Counted from the first letter of the stretch, positions 1 through 8,232 are shown. The stretch is 64,000 nt of DNA from Oscillospiraceae bacterium (GCA_015065885.1 SVPJ01000003.1:1-64000), one strand, 5' to 3'. Numbers and translations are program-made. Notes: a model not told the origin generated them from the letters alone.

Positions 1-6
1 CTTCGA

Positions 7-113
7 CCTAAAACGAGTGGAATTTCGTGCGATTTTTGGTGCGGCGAAGGTGGCAAGGCTGTCGCCTGCCACCGACAACAAATCAAAAAGCGCGGAAATT
101 ATGCCGTTTTAGG
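7..113. repeat. Long imperfect palindrome, REP/MITE-like
   Basis: The outer arms CCTAAAACG (7-15) and CGTTTTAGG (105-113) are exact inverted copies. The sequence just inside pairs imperfectly (about 20-40 with 76-98), and a GC-rich hairpin lies at the centre (49-59 with 64-73). The whole segment can therefore fold into one long hairpin. It follows the stop of the minus-strand lipoprotein gene and has no T-run, so it looks more like a dispersed structural repeat than a plain terminator. A reading frame of 46 codons runs through it to a stop at 139-141, but its composition follows the palindrome and I do not call it a gene. Confidence 0.5.
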
Positions 114-137
114 CGTGTTCGGATGCGCCTCCTCTGC

Positions 138-596
138 TTAAAGCGTGATCGAAAACACGTTTGACAGCGCACGTTCCTCTGTCGTGCCGCCGTAGTTGTA
201 TTCCAACAAATAGATATACTCCTCACTCACCGTGTAAAGAAAATACCCGCTGAGCATATTGTCGATGTGTTTTTCCACCGCAAACGAGGTGTCGCTTACC
301 ACGGTCACACCGCTGTAAATGCCCATTTCTTGGGGGTATTCCTCAATGGCGTGGGTGCCGTAGGTATTCTTCTCCCGCGTCAGCGAAAACGCCACCGTGC
401 GCCCTTCGGCGGTGAAGTACCACGCCTCACCCGTCTCCCGCGTGAGGGTGAACACGGCGGGATAGTGAAGTGTAAACCCATCCCCTTCGTAGTGCGCCAC
501 GGTATCGTCGAGTGCGGGCGGACAGGTTTGCACTGTAGGAGAGCATCCCACGAGACACAGCAGTGCCAGCAACAATACAAAAATACGACGGTACAC
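138..596 (-). CDS. Small predicted lipoprotein, function unknown
   Basis: The protein has 152 residues. A type II signal peptide is clear: Met-Tyr-Arg-Arg, a hydrophobic stretch (residues 5-16) and the lipobox LVGC with the lipidated Cys at 18. It should be anchored on the outer face of the cytoplasmic membrane. The remainder is a soluble domain of about 130 residues with Thr/Tyr-rich strands and no motif I recognise. The start is GTG at 594-596, placed by an AGGAGG seven bases upstream. It is divergent from mnmA, with 74 bp between the starts. Only the localisation is supported; a role cannot be assigned. Confidence 0.75.
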   Translation of the reverse strand: MYRRIFVLLLALLCLVGCSPTVQTCPPALDDTVAHYEGDGFTLHYPAVFTLTRETGEAWYFTAEGRTVAFSLTREKNTYGTHAIEEYPQEMGIYSGVTVVSDTSFAVEKHIDNMLSGYFLYTVSEEYIYLLEYNYGGTTEERALSNVFSITL

Positions 597-618
597 GAAA
601 ATTCCTCCTTTTTACGGG

Positions 619-647
619 TTGCAAAATGCAACGGAATACGGTAAAAT
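619..647 (+). promoter_or_regulatory. Sigma-A promoter of mnmA
   Basis: TTGCAA (619-624), 17-bp spacer, TAAAAT (642-647), ending 23 bp before the chosen ATG of mnmA. Confidence 0.6.
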
Positions 648-670
648 ACCAATGAAACGAGGTGGTTGGA

Positions 671-1717
671 ATGCAAACGGTAGCAGTCGGTATCAGCGGC
701 GGCGTGGACAGCGCGGTAGCCGCATTGTTGTTGAAACAGCAAGGATACCGCGTGATCGGTGTCACCATGCAACTGTTTGGTGACCGCTTGCCCCGCACGG
801 CGGGGGCGCGGGAGATGGACGATGCACGCCGCGTGTGCGAGGCACTCGGTATCGAGCATATCGTCGCGGACATGAGCGACGCCTTTTGCCGTTTGGTGGT
901 GGATGAATTCGCGGCGGAATACCGCCGCGGGCGCACCCCCAACCCCTGCATTCTCTGCAATCGCGACCTGAAATTCGGCGCGATGTGGGAGTTTGCCCAC
1001 GCACACGGTGCCGACGCCATCGCCACGGGGCACTACGTCACCCGCCGTTTTGACGAAGCGAGCGGACGCTGGCAGTTGTGGCAAGACCCCTCCCGCAAGG
1101 ACCAGAGTTATATGTTGTGGACACTTTCGCAAGACCAACTGGCGGCGGTACTCTTCCCGCTCGCAGGGATGGAAAAAGCCGCCGTGCGTGCCATTGCCAA
1201 AGAAGCAAACTTGCCCGTTGCCGACAAGGGTGACAGCATGGAGATCTGCTTCGTGGAGGACGACGACCACGCCGCCTTCATTGAACGGTACACGGGTATT
1301 GCCGACCGCAAAGGGCACTTCGTGGATGCCGAAGGCACGGCGCTGGGTGAGCATCAAGGCATCACCCACTACACCGTCGGTCAGCGCAAAGGGCTCGGCA
1401 TCGCACTGGGACGGCCGATGTACGTCACTGCACTGAACCCTGCCGACAACACCGTGACGCTCGGTGCGGAAGGGTCGCAGATGACCGATCGTCTCACCGC
1501 CGACGGGGTGAATTTCGTCTCCGTCGCCGCACCATCCGCCCCCTTGCGGGTGCAGGCCAAAATACGCTACCAAGCACCGCCCGCCCCCGCAACGCTTACC
1601 GTCGCGGACGGGGTGGCAACCGTGGTGTTCGACACCCCGCAACGTGCCGTCACCCCCGGTCAATCGGTGGTGTTCTATCAAGACGGCTTGTTGCTCGGCG
1701 GCGGCTTCATTCGGTAA
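671..1717 (+). CDS. mnmA: tRNA-specific 2-thiouridylase MnmA
   Basis: MnmA uses ATP and a persulfide to thiolate U34 of tRNA-Lys, -Glu and -Gln in the cytoplasm. The 348-residue length fits the family. The PP-loop ATP pyrophosphatase motif SGGVDS lies at residues 9-14. The catalytic cysteines are Cys93 in NPCILCN and Cys193 in MEICFVED. The C-terminal half holds the central and beta-barrel domains. An in-frame GTG at 662 exists, but GAGGTGG (659-665) overlaps it and is ideally spaced from the ATG at 671, so I use 671. The gene is followed at once by a strong hairpin terminator, so it is probably monocistronic. Confidence 0.96.
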   Translation: MQTVAVGISGGVDSAVAALLLKQQGYRVIGVTMQLFGDRLPRTAGAREMDDARRVCEALGIEHIVADMSDAFCRLVVDEFAAEYRRGRTPNPCILCNRDLKFGAMWEFAHAHGADAIATGHYVTRRFDEASGRWQLWQDPSRKDQSYMLWTLSQDQLAAVLFPLAGMEKAAVRAIAKEANLPVADKGDSMEICFVEDDDHAAFIERYTGIADRKGHFVDAEGTALGEHQGITHYTVGQRKGLGIALGRPMYVTALNPADNTVTLGAEGSQMTDRLTADGVNFVSVAAPSAPLRVQAKIRYQAPPAPATLTVADGVATVVFDTPQRAVTPGQSVVFYQDGLLLGGGFIR

Positions 1718-1725
1718 TATATCTC

Positions 1726-1763
1726 CCCCTTTTCGGGCATACTTCCGAAAAGGGGTGTTTTTT
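1726..1763 (+). terminator. Rho-independent terminator after mnmA, overlapping the next RBS
   Basis: An 11-bp perfect stem (CCCCTTTTCGG at 1726-1736 with CCGAAAAGGGG at 1745-1755), an 8-nt loop and the tail TGTTTTTT. The 3' arm (AAAAGGGGTG) is also the only Shine-Dalgarno-like sequence for the gene that starts at 1764. Confidence 0.85.
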
Positions 1764-2177
1764 ATGAGGCGAAAAGGATGGCTTTCGCTGTTTTTACTCG
1801 GCGGTACCCTGTACGTCCTTTTGGAAAAACTGTGGCGCGGTTACAGCCACTGGTCGATGTTTTTGCTCGGCGGCTGCTGCTTTCACCTGATGGGTGCGGT
1901 GGATACCCGCTGTCGCCGAAAACGGCTGTGGCAACGCTGTCTGCTGTGCGCTCTCCTCATCACCGCCGCCGAATTTCTGTGCGGATGCGTGGTTAATCTG
2001 CACCTCAAGTTAAAGGTATGGGATTACCGCCGCTTTCGCACCAATCTGCTCGGGCAGGTGTGCTTGCCCTACACCCTTTTGTGGGGTGCGCTGAGTGCCG
2101 TTGGTATGCCGCTGTATCGCGCCTTACAAACGGCGGCGACACACGTCCGCAAGCGGGCAGGCGTCGCACTTCGGTGA
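1764..2177 (+). CDS. Integral membrane protein of the putative ABC-transporter type IV (DUF1113/CmpB) family
   Basis: The protein has 137 residues with about four hydrophobic segments (roughly 5-17, 27-45, 59-77 and 98-115). The stretch WDYRRF..NLLGQVCLPYTLLW matches the conserved WDYS..P.NLLGQ..L..S..W core known for this family of small Firmicutes membrane proteins. No substrate is known for the family. The ATG at 1764 follows the U-tract of the mnmA terminator, whose 3' arm supplies the ribosome binding site, so translation may be linked to read-through. The 3' end overlaps the convergent nth gene by 54 bp. Confidence 0.7.
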   Translation: MRRKGWLSLFLLGGTLYVLLEKLWRGYSHWSMFLLGGCCFHLMGAVDTRCRRKRLWQRCLLCALLITAAEFLCGCVVNLHLKLKVWDYRRFRTNLLGQVCLPYTLLWGALSAVGMPLYRALQTAATHVRKRAGVALR

Positions 2178-2753
2178 GCGCGCCGTACATACGTCCCGCC
2201 CAAACAGCACCAGGCGGTGGCAGAAATCATTGCTTTCGGCAGGCGGCAACAGCGCGCGCAACGCCAACTCGACTTTATACGGGTCTTTGGTTTCGCACAG
2301 CCCCAAACGGTTGGAAATGCGGATGCAGTGGGTATCCGCCACCACCACACCTTCCACACCGTACACGTCGCCGCAGATGAGGTTGGCCGTCTTGCGCCCC
2401 ACACCCGGCAGGCGGGTCATCTCCTCCACCGTTTGGGGGATCACGCCGCCGTATTCGTCCATCAGCATACGCGCCGCCATCACGATATCCTGCGCTTTCA
2501 TTTTATAAAACCCGCACGAGCGGATATACGGCTCAACGTCCGCAGGCTCGGCCGCGGCAAACGCCGCCATATCGGGAAACCGTTCAAACAAGGCGGGAGT
2601 GACCAGATTCACGCGGGCGTCGGTACACTGTGCCGACAGCCGCACCGCCACCAACAGACGAAACGGGTCGTCCGCTACGAGCGAGCAGATCCCCTCGGGA
2701 TACCGCTCTTTCAAACGCTCCACTGCCGCTGCGGCGATCTGTTTTTTAGTCAT
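2124..2753 (-). CDS. nth: Endonuclease III (DNA glycosylase/AP lyase)
   Basis: Nth removes oxidised pyrimidines and cleaves the abasic site in base excision repair. The 209-residue protein has the helix-hairpin-helix LPGVGRKTAN with the catalytic Lys, the catalytic Asp in VVADTHCIR, and a C-terminal [4Fe-4S] motif C-x6-C-x2-C-x5-C (CTARSPKCDACPLADVC). ATG at 2751-2753 is preferred over upstream in-frame codons because these fall in the promoter (AGTATA/AATCAA on the plus strand at 2787-2815). It converges on the DUF1113 gene with a 54-bp overlap of coding sequence. Confidence 0.95.
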   Translation of the reverse strand: MTKKQIAAAAVERLKERYPEGICSLVADDPFRLLVAVRLSAQCTDARVNLVTPALFERFPDMAAFAAAEPADVEPYIRSCGFYKMKAQDIVMAARMLMDEYGGVIPQTVEEMTRLPGVGRKTANLICGDVYGVEGVVVADTHCIRISNRLGLCETKDPYKVELALRALLPPAESNDFCHRLVLFGRDVCTARSPKCDACPLADVCRRRL

Positions 2754-2786
2754 GATCCGTTCCCCCGTTCGTCGTTTTACGGATAC

Positions 2787-2815
2787 AGTATAGCACGCTT
2801 TGCCGTATAAATCAA
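2787..2815 (-). promoter_or_regulatory. Sigma-A promoter of nth
   Basis: On the minus strand TTGATT, 17-bp spacer, TATACT. It lies back to back with the nrdR promoter, 16 bp away. Confidence 0.65.
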
Positions 2816-2831
2816 CTTTTGAAAGAAACAC

Positions 2832-2860
2832 TTGCACTTTTTGACGATATGTGGTATGCT
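2832..2860 (+). promoter_or_regulatory. Sigma-A promoter of nrdR
   Basis: TTGCAC (2832-2837), 17-bp spacer, TATGCT (2855-2860), 38 bp before the nrdR start. Confidence 0.6.
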
Positions 2861-2898
2861 AACGGGGATAAGTAAGCAATATGTAGGAGGCGTCCCGT

Positions 2899-3351
2899 AT
2901 GAAATGTCCGTTTTGCGGTTATACCGAAAGCAAAGTGATCGATTCCCGCCCTACCGACGAATTTGCGCGTATCCGTCGCCGTCGGGAATGCCTCAGTTGC
3001 GCCAAGCGGTTTACCACCTATGAAGTGGTGGAAAGCCTGCCCATCATTGTGGTGAAGAAGGATAAATCCCGCGAGACCTTCGACCGCGAAAAATTGCTCG
3101 GCGGTATGATCCGCGCGTGCGAAAAACGTCCCGTTTCCATTCAAACGCTGGAGCGTGCGGTGGACGAGATCGAAATTCAACTGCAAAACTCGCTCGACCG
3201 TGAGGTGGATTCCATCACCATCGGGGAATACGCGATGCGCGCACTGAAAGAGATCGACGAAGTCGCCTACGTGCGGTTTGCTTCGGTCTACCGCCAATTC
3301 AAGGATATTCAAAGCTTCCGCGAAGAGATCACCAAGCTCTTGAACGAATAA
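2899..3351 (+). CDS. nrdR: Transcriptional repressor NrdR
   Basis: NrdR represses ribonucleotide reductase genes in response to the (d)ATP state. The 150 residues fit the family exactly. An N-terminal zinc ribbon ([11 protein letters not shown]...CLSCAKRF, C3-C6 and C31-C34) is followed by the ATP-cone domain ([17 protein letters not shown] onward to about residue 135). An AGGAGG lies 9 bases before the ATG. No ribonucleotide reductase gene is in the window, so its targets are elsewhere. Confidence 0.97.
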   Translation: MKCPFCGYTESKVIDSRPTDEFARIRRRRECLSCAKRFTTYEVVESLPIIVVKKDKSRETFDREKLLGGMIRACEKRPVSIQTLERAVDEIEIQLQNSLDREVDSITIGEYAMRALKEIDEVAYVRFASVYRQFKDIQSFREEITKLLNE

Positions 3352-3360
3352 GTTACAAAA

Positions 3361-3383
3361 GCCACCCGAATGGGTGGCTTTTT
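3361..3383. terminator. Bidirectional terminator between nrdR and the activase gene
   Basis: GCCACCC (3361-3367), loop GAAT, GGGTGGC (3372-3378), with TTTTTC on the plus side and a run of A (TTTT on the minus strand) on the other. It separates two convergent genes. Confidence 0.8.
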
Positions 3384-3390
3384 CTTTGTG

Positions 3391-4161
3391 TTACGCCTTT
3401 TTCACCGGCACGTCCGTGCTTTTTTGCAGTTGTGCGACCCACGCCGCAACCTGCTGTTGCGTCGGCGGTTCAAAGGTTGGAGCCGCTTCGGGTCTGCCGA
3501 GCCTTACGTATTTGTTGTTGCCGAGCGCATGATACGGCTCGACCTCGATTCCCACGATATGTTGAAGGGCATTCGCTATCGCGGTGATCCCCCCGAAATG
3601 CTCGTCCGTGTCGTTCACGTGCGGAATGATCGGACACCGCAAAACGATTTTGGCATCGGTTGCATCGATTTGTTGCAGGTTTTCCCGTATCCGCGCATTG
3701 TTCACGCCGGTATATTCCTTGTGCAACGTGTCATCGGTCATTTTCCAATCGTAAAGGAAAACATCCGTAACTTCAGCGATTTTCAGAATGTCTTCCGTTT
3801 TGGCAAAACCGCACGTTTCAACACACGTATGCAGCCCGTTTTGTTTGGCTTGTTTTAAAAGTTCGTAGGCAAAGTCCGACTGCATCAGCGGCTCGCCGCC
3901 CGAGAGGGTCAGCCCGCCGTCGGAATGCTCGTAAAAGACACGGTCTTTTAACACTTCGACCATCACCTCGTCGACCGTCATATATCTGCCGCACACTTCG
4001 TCTTTGCCGTTTTCGCACATCGTCTCCCTTGCGATAGAATGAGATTCGGGATTATGACACCATCGGCAGCGCAGCGGGCACCCTTTAAAGAACACCGTCG
4101 TGCGGATGCCCGGTCCGTCGTTCAGACAAAACCGCTGGATATTGAAAACCACACCTTGCAT
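3391..4161 (-). CDS. Glycyl radical enzyme activating enzyme (radical SAM)
   Basis: This 256-residue radical SAM protein should abstract hydrogen from the C-terminal Gly of the enzyme encoded just upstream. The cluster motif is CPLRCRWCHNPE (C-x3-C-x2-C), and LTLSGGEPL is the SAM-binding GGE motif. The region after the first cluster has only two Cys (in MCENGKDEVCG), so it lacks the two ferredoxin-like clusters found in activases of many dehydratase-type glycyl radical enzymes and is closer in layout to the pyruvate formate-lyase activase. The ATG at 4161 lies one base after the stop of the glycyl radical enzyme (TAATATG), so the two are translationally coupled. Further upstream in-frame codons lie inside the neighbour and were rejected. 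Confidence 0.93.
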   Translation of the reverse strand: MQGVVFNIQRFCLNDGPGIRTTVFFKGCPLRCRWCHNPESHSIARETMCENGKDEVCGRYMTVDEVMVEVLKDRVFYEHSDGGLTLSGGEPLMQSDFAYELLKQAKQNGLHTCVETCGFAKTEDILKIAEVTDVFLYDWKMTDDTLHKEYTGVNNARIRENLQQIDATDAKIVLRCPIIPHVNDTDEHFGGITAIANALQHIVGIEVEPYHALGNNKYVRLGRPEAAPTFEPPTQQQVAAWVAQLQKSTDVPVKKA

Positions 4162-4162
4162 A

Positions 4163-6160
4163 TTACACGCTGTACTCCGTTCTGTTAAGGATCGCCAACT
4201 GTTGCCACGGGGGCAGGCTGACAAAATACTCGCTGAAGCCGTACAGACGAACGGTAAGGCTCTTGTACTTGTCGGGATTCACCATCGCGTCTTCCAGGGT
4301 CTTACGATCGATGACACTGATACCCACGTGCAGACCGCCCATACTGAAATACGCCCGTGTGAGTGCTTTTAAAATAGCGGGCGAAACCTTTTGCGAGAAG
4401 GTCAGGTTGAGACCGCCGCCCGCCGTACGTGCAAACGGCAATTTGGCGACACTTTTCAAAAGAGCGGTAATACCGCTTTTATCTGCACCGTAGGTGGGCG
4501 ACTGATTTTCGCTGTACGGCTCACCGTCTTTTCGACCGTCGGGTGTTGCCCCCGTTTCGTCGCGCCAGCGATTTTCACGTTCCAGAGAGTAAAAACCGGG
4601 AATGTTGTATTCGTTCTCCCGTCGCGGGAGCCTATCCACCGCATCCACCATGGCGTTGCCCGCCATCACCGTATAGCGATCGTTTTCGGTATCGTTTCCG
4701 AACCGTGTGTATCCCTGTATTTCACTTCGAAGTTCTTCGTGATTTTCGTAATTTTCCGAAAGGATCTTCCTAAATTCCGCGTAGGAATACCGTTTTTCCT
4801 TGAAAACGAGTTTGTCAAGCACCATCAGTGAATCGCCTATGGTTGCGACACCGGATAAAAAGTAATTGTTGAGACAATACGCACGGTCGTTGTCGTAGGC
4901 ATACTTACATTCCATCGCCGTGTCGGTGAGAAGCAGCGAATCCAGCAACGCCGTCTGCCGCATATTTTCCACCGAGCGTATCCAATGGCGGTTCTTCATA
5001 TCCTCCGACAGTGCCGCCGTATAATCCTTCAAAACATCCTCGACCGAAGTATACTCCTTACCGTGCAGGATATCAAGAAAGATCCGTACGGTGGGAACGT
5101 AATATTCGCCCCGCGGGTTGTGATAGTGCAGATCGAAGGTGCAACAAGCGGAATACGTAAAATCTTTTGCGATATCCGCGCGCACGCCGCGATCGAGAAG
5201 GCTTTGCACAATCAAATCGTAATTGTACACGTTCATTTTGTCTGTCAAAACCGCAAGAGATCGAAACACCTGCTCGGTAAACGCGGTATCGGCATCCGGT
5301 TTTAAACGCACCACGATCTCCGGTTGGGACAGGTTACTAAGCTCCGCCGCTTTCAGACATACCGTTGAAAACTTGTTCGGCGTTTCGCCGCCGATATTGA
5401 GATATTGCTTAGAAGACGGACACATGATCGGTTTTACGTTGTAGTTGTGCGCTGTTCTTCCGCCGATCTCGTTCGCCTTGATCATAAAGCCTGCAAGAAG
5501 TTCCGTAAGTTCCTCTTCCGTCTTACCGTCGGCAAGTGCTTTTTCGTAGAAGGCGAGCATATATTGGTCAAAATTTCCGAAGGCATAATCGCGCGCACCG
5601 ATATAACAGCTGAGTATCATGTGCAATATCCATATCCCCTGCAACGCAGAGTAGAAATCGTAGGCGGGTTCATACGGCACCGTCCGCAATGCCTTTGCCA
5701 TCTCGTCGCGTCCCGCATCTTCAGCGGCTTTGGCATAGCGGGCGCAGTAATCCCGCACCGCCTCTGCCACGATCACGGCGTTATCGGCAAAGCTCTTTGA
5801 TTCGGCATCCCCCTTTTTCTTTGCGATCTCCCCGATCTCCGAAACGATGCCCTTCAAGCCGCACCGCAAAACCTTTTGGTAATCGGGGCTGAAATGACCC
5901 ACGGAATTTAAAAGAGGGTTTGCCGTTTTTAAGCCTTCATACGGTAGCGCTTCCACCACGCGTCCCGCAAAATAATCGTGTTCATGGATGGGTACGGAAA
6001 TCTCACTGAGCAACTTTGAAAAGATAACGGCAAATTTGTCCGGCTTGTCATACTCCGCCATTTCGGTTTCCAGACGCCCTAATATCTCATCGCGCTCGAT
6101 AAAACAGGCGCGGTTATCGGATGCAAATACCAATTCCTTAAGTTTTGATAGATCTGCCAT
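4163..6160 (-). CDS. Glycyl radical enzyme, PFL-like family, substrate unknown
   Basis: The 665-residue protein has the PFL-type barrel. The C-terminal glycyl radical loop is VRLYGFSEYFV with Gly641, preceded by a family-typical ISVIDRKTLEDAM segment. TPDGRKDGEPYSE (about 539-551) is another family hallmark. The active-site loop is YSACCTFD with adjacent Cys339-Cys340, as in pyruvate formate-lyase; the C-x-E motif of diol, glycerol and choline lyase types is absent. The protein is about 100 residues shorter than PFL. ATG at 6158-6160 has AAGGAG eight bases upstream, whereas the GTG at 6169 is too close. It is the third gene of an operon with a G1P-dehydrogenase-like enzyme, a HAD phosphatase and its activase. 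The reaction is unknown. Confidence 0.9.
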   Translation of the reverse strand: MADLSKLKELVFASDNRACFIERDEILGRLETEMAEYDKPDKFAVIFSKLLSEISVPIHEHDYFAGRVVEALPYEGLKTANPLLNSVGHFSPDYQKVLRCGLKGIVSEIGEIAKKKGDAESKSFADNAVIVAEAVRDYCARYAKAAEDAGRDEMAKALRTVPYEPAYDFYSALQGIWILHMILSCYIGARDYAFGNFDQYMLAFYEKALADGKTEEELTELLAGFMIKANEIGGRTAHNYNVKPIMCPSSKQYLNIGGETPNKFSTVCLKAAELSNLSQPEIVVRLKPDADTAFTEQVFRSLAVLTDKMNVYNYDLIVQSLLDRGVRADIAKDFTYSACCTFDLHYHNPRGEYYVPTVRIFLDILHGKEYTSVEDVLKDYTAALSEDMKNRHWIRSVENMRQTALLDSLLLTDTAMECKYAYDNDRAYCLNNYFLSGVATIGDSLMVLDKLVFKEKRYSYAEFRKILSENYENHEELRSEIQGYTRFGNDTENDRYTVMAGNAMVDAVDRLPRRENEYNIPGFYSLERENRWRDETGATPDGRKDGEPYSENQSPTYGADKSGITALLKSVAKLPFARTAGGGLNLTFSQKVSPAILKALTRAYFSMGGLHVGISVIDRKTLEDAMVNPDKYKSLTVRLYGFSEYFVSLPPWQQLAILNRTEYSV

Positions 6161-6206
6161 TGCAGTCACTCCTTTATCAACGGTTTTGTTCGGTAAGGAA
6201 CAACCC

Positions 6207-6938
6207 TCATCGCACTTGTTTTAACAGATCACGGACCTTTTTCGGAAAATCCAAATAATTGTCAATCGTAATGTAACGGAAATCCGATCTGTACACCGCT
6301 TCGTCATTGCCGCCCGTTCCGTAATCGTCCCCGATATACACGACCTCGCTGTGTGTATACTCGTTTTCTTGGCAATAGGTATCCAACGCGTAAAACTTAT
6401 CGTACGGTTTCGGCGCCATATCAAACGAGGAGGAACCGCCGACGAACACGCAGTAATCGCGGAAGGTGTTTACCACGTCCGCATAAATCTTTCTGCGTTT
6501 TACACGGTCGGGGTCGAACGCCAGCTTATCTTCCCCCTTGGCTTTTGTTCCGAGAATGGGAAAGGTCACGCATCCCGACGGATGAAACTCGACGGTTTCC
6601 CCCGCAAATTCGGTATAGCCGTATTTTTCTCGCAAGGCGTTGATCTTCTCGGTCACCTGTTCTTTGTTGCAGTGAGCGACGATATCGCGCTTAATATCCA
6701 TCTCCCGTGTCTCGGCGTTATACACGCCGTACTGCATACCGTAGTTGCCGATAATGTCGATGGGAAATTGCAAAAGTTGGTTAAAAATGCGCATGACCTG
6801 CCCTGCACCGACCATGAGCAACGTGTATCTTTGGGCAAGTTCCGTAAGGACTGCCCTGTGTTCCGCACTCAGCGGTGTTTTGTGTTGCGTAAGGGTGCCG
6901 TCCAGATCCATCGCAACGACCTTGATATTCTTATACAT
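6207..6938 (-). CDS. HAD-superfamily phosphatase resembling eukaryotic-type phosphomannomutase
   Basis: The 243-residue protein has HAD motif I DLDGTLT near the N terminus and motif IV VYIGDDYGTGGND near residue 205. The segment GGSSSFDMAPKPYDKFYAL resembles the GGQISFD..P.GWDK..CL cap/substrate region of PMM-type HAD enzymes, so the substrate is probably a sugar phosphate or polyol phosphate. The start at 6936-6938 has GGGAG nine bases upstream; the ATG at 6947 would leave no spacing. The first 8 bases overlap the end of the upstream araM-like gene. Whether it is a phosphatase or a mutase cannot be read from the sequence; I favour phosphatase. Confidence 0.82.
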   Translation of the reverse strand: MYKNIKVVAMDLDGTLTQHKTPLSAEHRAVLTELAQRYTLLMVGAGQVMRIFNQLLQFPIDIIGNYGMQYGVYNAETREMDIKRDIVAHCNKEQVTEKINALREKYGYTEFAGETVEFHPSGCVTFPILGTKAKGEDKLAFDPDRVKRRKIYADVVNTFRDYCVFVGGSSSFDMAPKPYDKFYALDTYCQENEYTHSEVVYIGDDYGTGGNDEAVYRSDFRYITIDNYLDFPKKVRDLLKQVR

Positions 6939-8199
6939 TCGCCGCATCTCCCATCAGATCATAGTAAAGCCACAAAACGGTGTATCTGTCTTTCAGATCC
7001 TTGGCATACGCGATCGCATCGTGCCGTTTCTCTTGACTGTAAAGAGCATAGAATTCATTCATATCCAGATCGACAAGCGACAGCATTTTACGGATCTCCT
7101 CGGCAGTGGGAACTTCTGCCAATATGCTCTTGATCTCGTCTTCTTTTTCTTTGTAGATATTCGAGCGGTCGGTGGCATAGTTTCCGACCTTTTCTTGAAG
7201 GGCCATGCATCCGTCGGCGACCGATCCATAAACCGTTTGCATCGTTTTCACATATTCCGCATCCGTCAAGCGGTAGCGGGTGGCAGGAAACGGGCGGGAC
7301 AACAGCTTTTCGCGGATTTCCGCCGTAACCACCGTGGAATACGCAACATCGATACCGTGAGGGAAGTATTCCTCTCCCCGAAGAATCCCCGTTATTTCAA
7401 AAAAGTGCGACAAATGATGTTCGCTGCCCGAAGCAGGGCGGGAATTGCCCGCAAAGCTCATCAGCACCCCGATGACCACGAGTGCTTCCATCAGCGTGCG
7501 GACGCTTTCTTCGTCCCTTTTCAAAATACCGTCTGCCAGAGCCAGCGTTCTTTGTATTTGCGCGTAGGTCAGATCGTAGATGTAATCACAAAAATATTCA
7601 CCGTTCACGCAGTGGCTCAGTTTCCAGTCGTTGAGAGCGGAAAACTTGCCGATAATATCGCCGTATCCCGCTTTTATCATGTCCATCGGTGCCTTTGCCA
7701 ACACGTCCACGTCGGCAAGGATGGCGCGGGGCAGTCCTGCGGAATAGGTCACTTTCATCCCGTCCGTGATCATAGCCGCACCGTTTGAGGCGTAACCGTC
7801 CATCGACGGCGCCGTCGCCACAATGACATACGGCACCCGGTTGTAGTGGGACACGTATTTGCATAAGTCCTGAATCACACCCGAACCGATGCCGACGATC
7901 AGATCCGTGTTTCGGAGACGATCGGTGACGGCGGCTATCGCTTTTTCGTTGGGTACGAGAACGGTTTTGCCGCTGAAGACCACTTTTTCAATGTGCTTAT
8001 CCCGCAGTGCGGTCAGCGTTTGTTCTCCGGCGGCCGCAAAGGTGTTTTCATCCGCAACGATTAACAGGTTTCGGTCGTCGCGGCATACGTCTGTTAAGCG
8101 TTTCGTTGCATTTTTCTCAATATACACATATTGAATATCGCAGGTATGCCGTCTCCCGCAGGTGCAGGTCATTCCGCTGAGCAATTTGTTGATGTCCAA
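6931..8199 (-). CDS. araM: sn-Glycerol-1-phosphate dehydrogenase-like enzyme (AraM/EgsA family)
   Basis: The family interconverts dihydroxyacetone phosphate and glycerol-1-phosphate with NAD(P)H and a bound metal. The 422 residues show the dinucleotide region VGIGSGVIQDLCKY, the motif ATAPSMDGYAS, and candidate metal ligands in AGYGDIIGKF, SEHHLSHFFE and FPHGIDVAY. I place the start at TTG (8197-8199): AAAGGAG lies eight bases upstream, while the ATG at 8244 lies downstream of the -10 only by a few bases and would encode promoter sequence. It is the first gene of the operon with the HAD phosphatase, the glycyl radical enzyme and its activase. A related araM lies beside a HAD phosphatase (araL) in the Bacillus arabinose operon. 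The true substrate here may differ from G1P. Confidence 0.87.
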   Translation of the reverse strand: MDINKLLSGMTCTCGRRHTCDIQYVYIEKNATKRLTDVCRDDRNLLIVADENTFAAAGEQTLTALRDKHIEKVVFSGKTVLVPNEKAIAAVTDRLRNTDLIVGIGSGVIQDLCKYVSHYNRVPYVIVATAPSMDGYASNGAAMITDGMKVTYSAGLPRAILADVDVLAKAPMDMIKAGYGDIIGKFSALNDWKLSHCVNGEYFCDYIYDLTYAQIQRTLALADGILKRDEESVRTLMEALVVIGVLMSFAGNSRPASGSEHHLSHFFEITGILRGEEYFPHGIDVAYSTVVTAEIREKLLSRPFPATRYRLTDAEYVKTMQTVYGSVADGCMALQEKVGNYATDRSNIYKEKEDEIKSILAEVPTAEEIRKMLSLVDLDMNEFYALYSQEKRHDAIAYAKDLKDRYTVLWLYYDLMGDAANV

Positions 8200-8232
8200 G
8201 AGAATATCTCCTTTACACAATGAGATAAGTAT

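Noticed and set aside
380..1681. Long minus-strand frame of 433 codons opposite mnmA
   Set aside because: It lies antisense to a well-supported gene; no recognisable domain, no ribosome binding site, His/Arg/Gly-rich composition typical of antisense frames in GC-rich genes.
6207..8199. Archaeal-type lipid synthesis from G1P
   Set aside because: There is no PcrB or GGGP synthase-like gene, and the neighbours are a phosphatase and a glycyl radical enzyme, which fit catabolism better.
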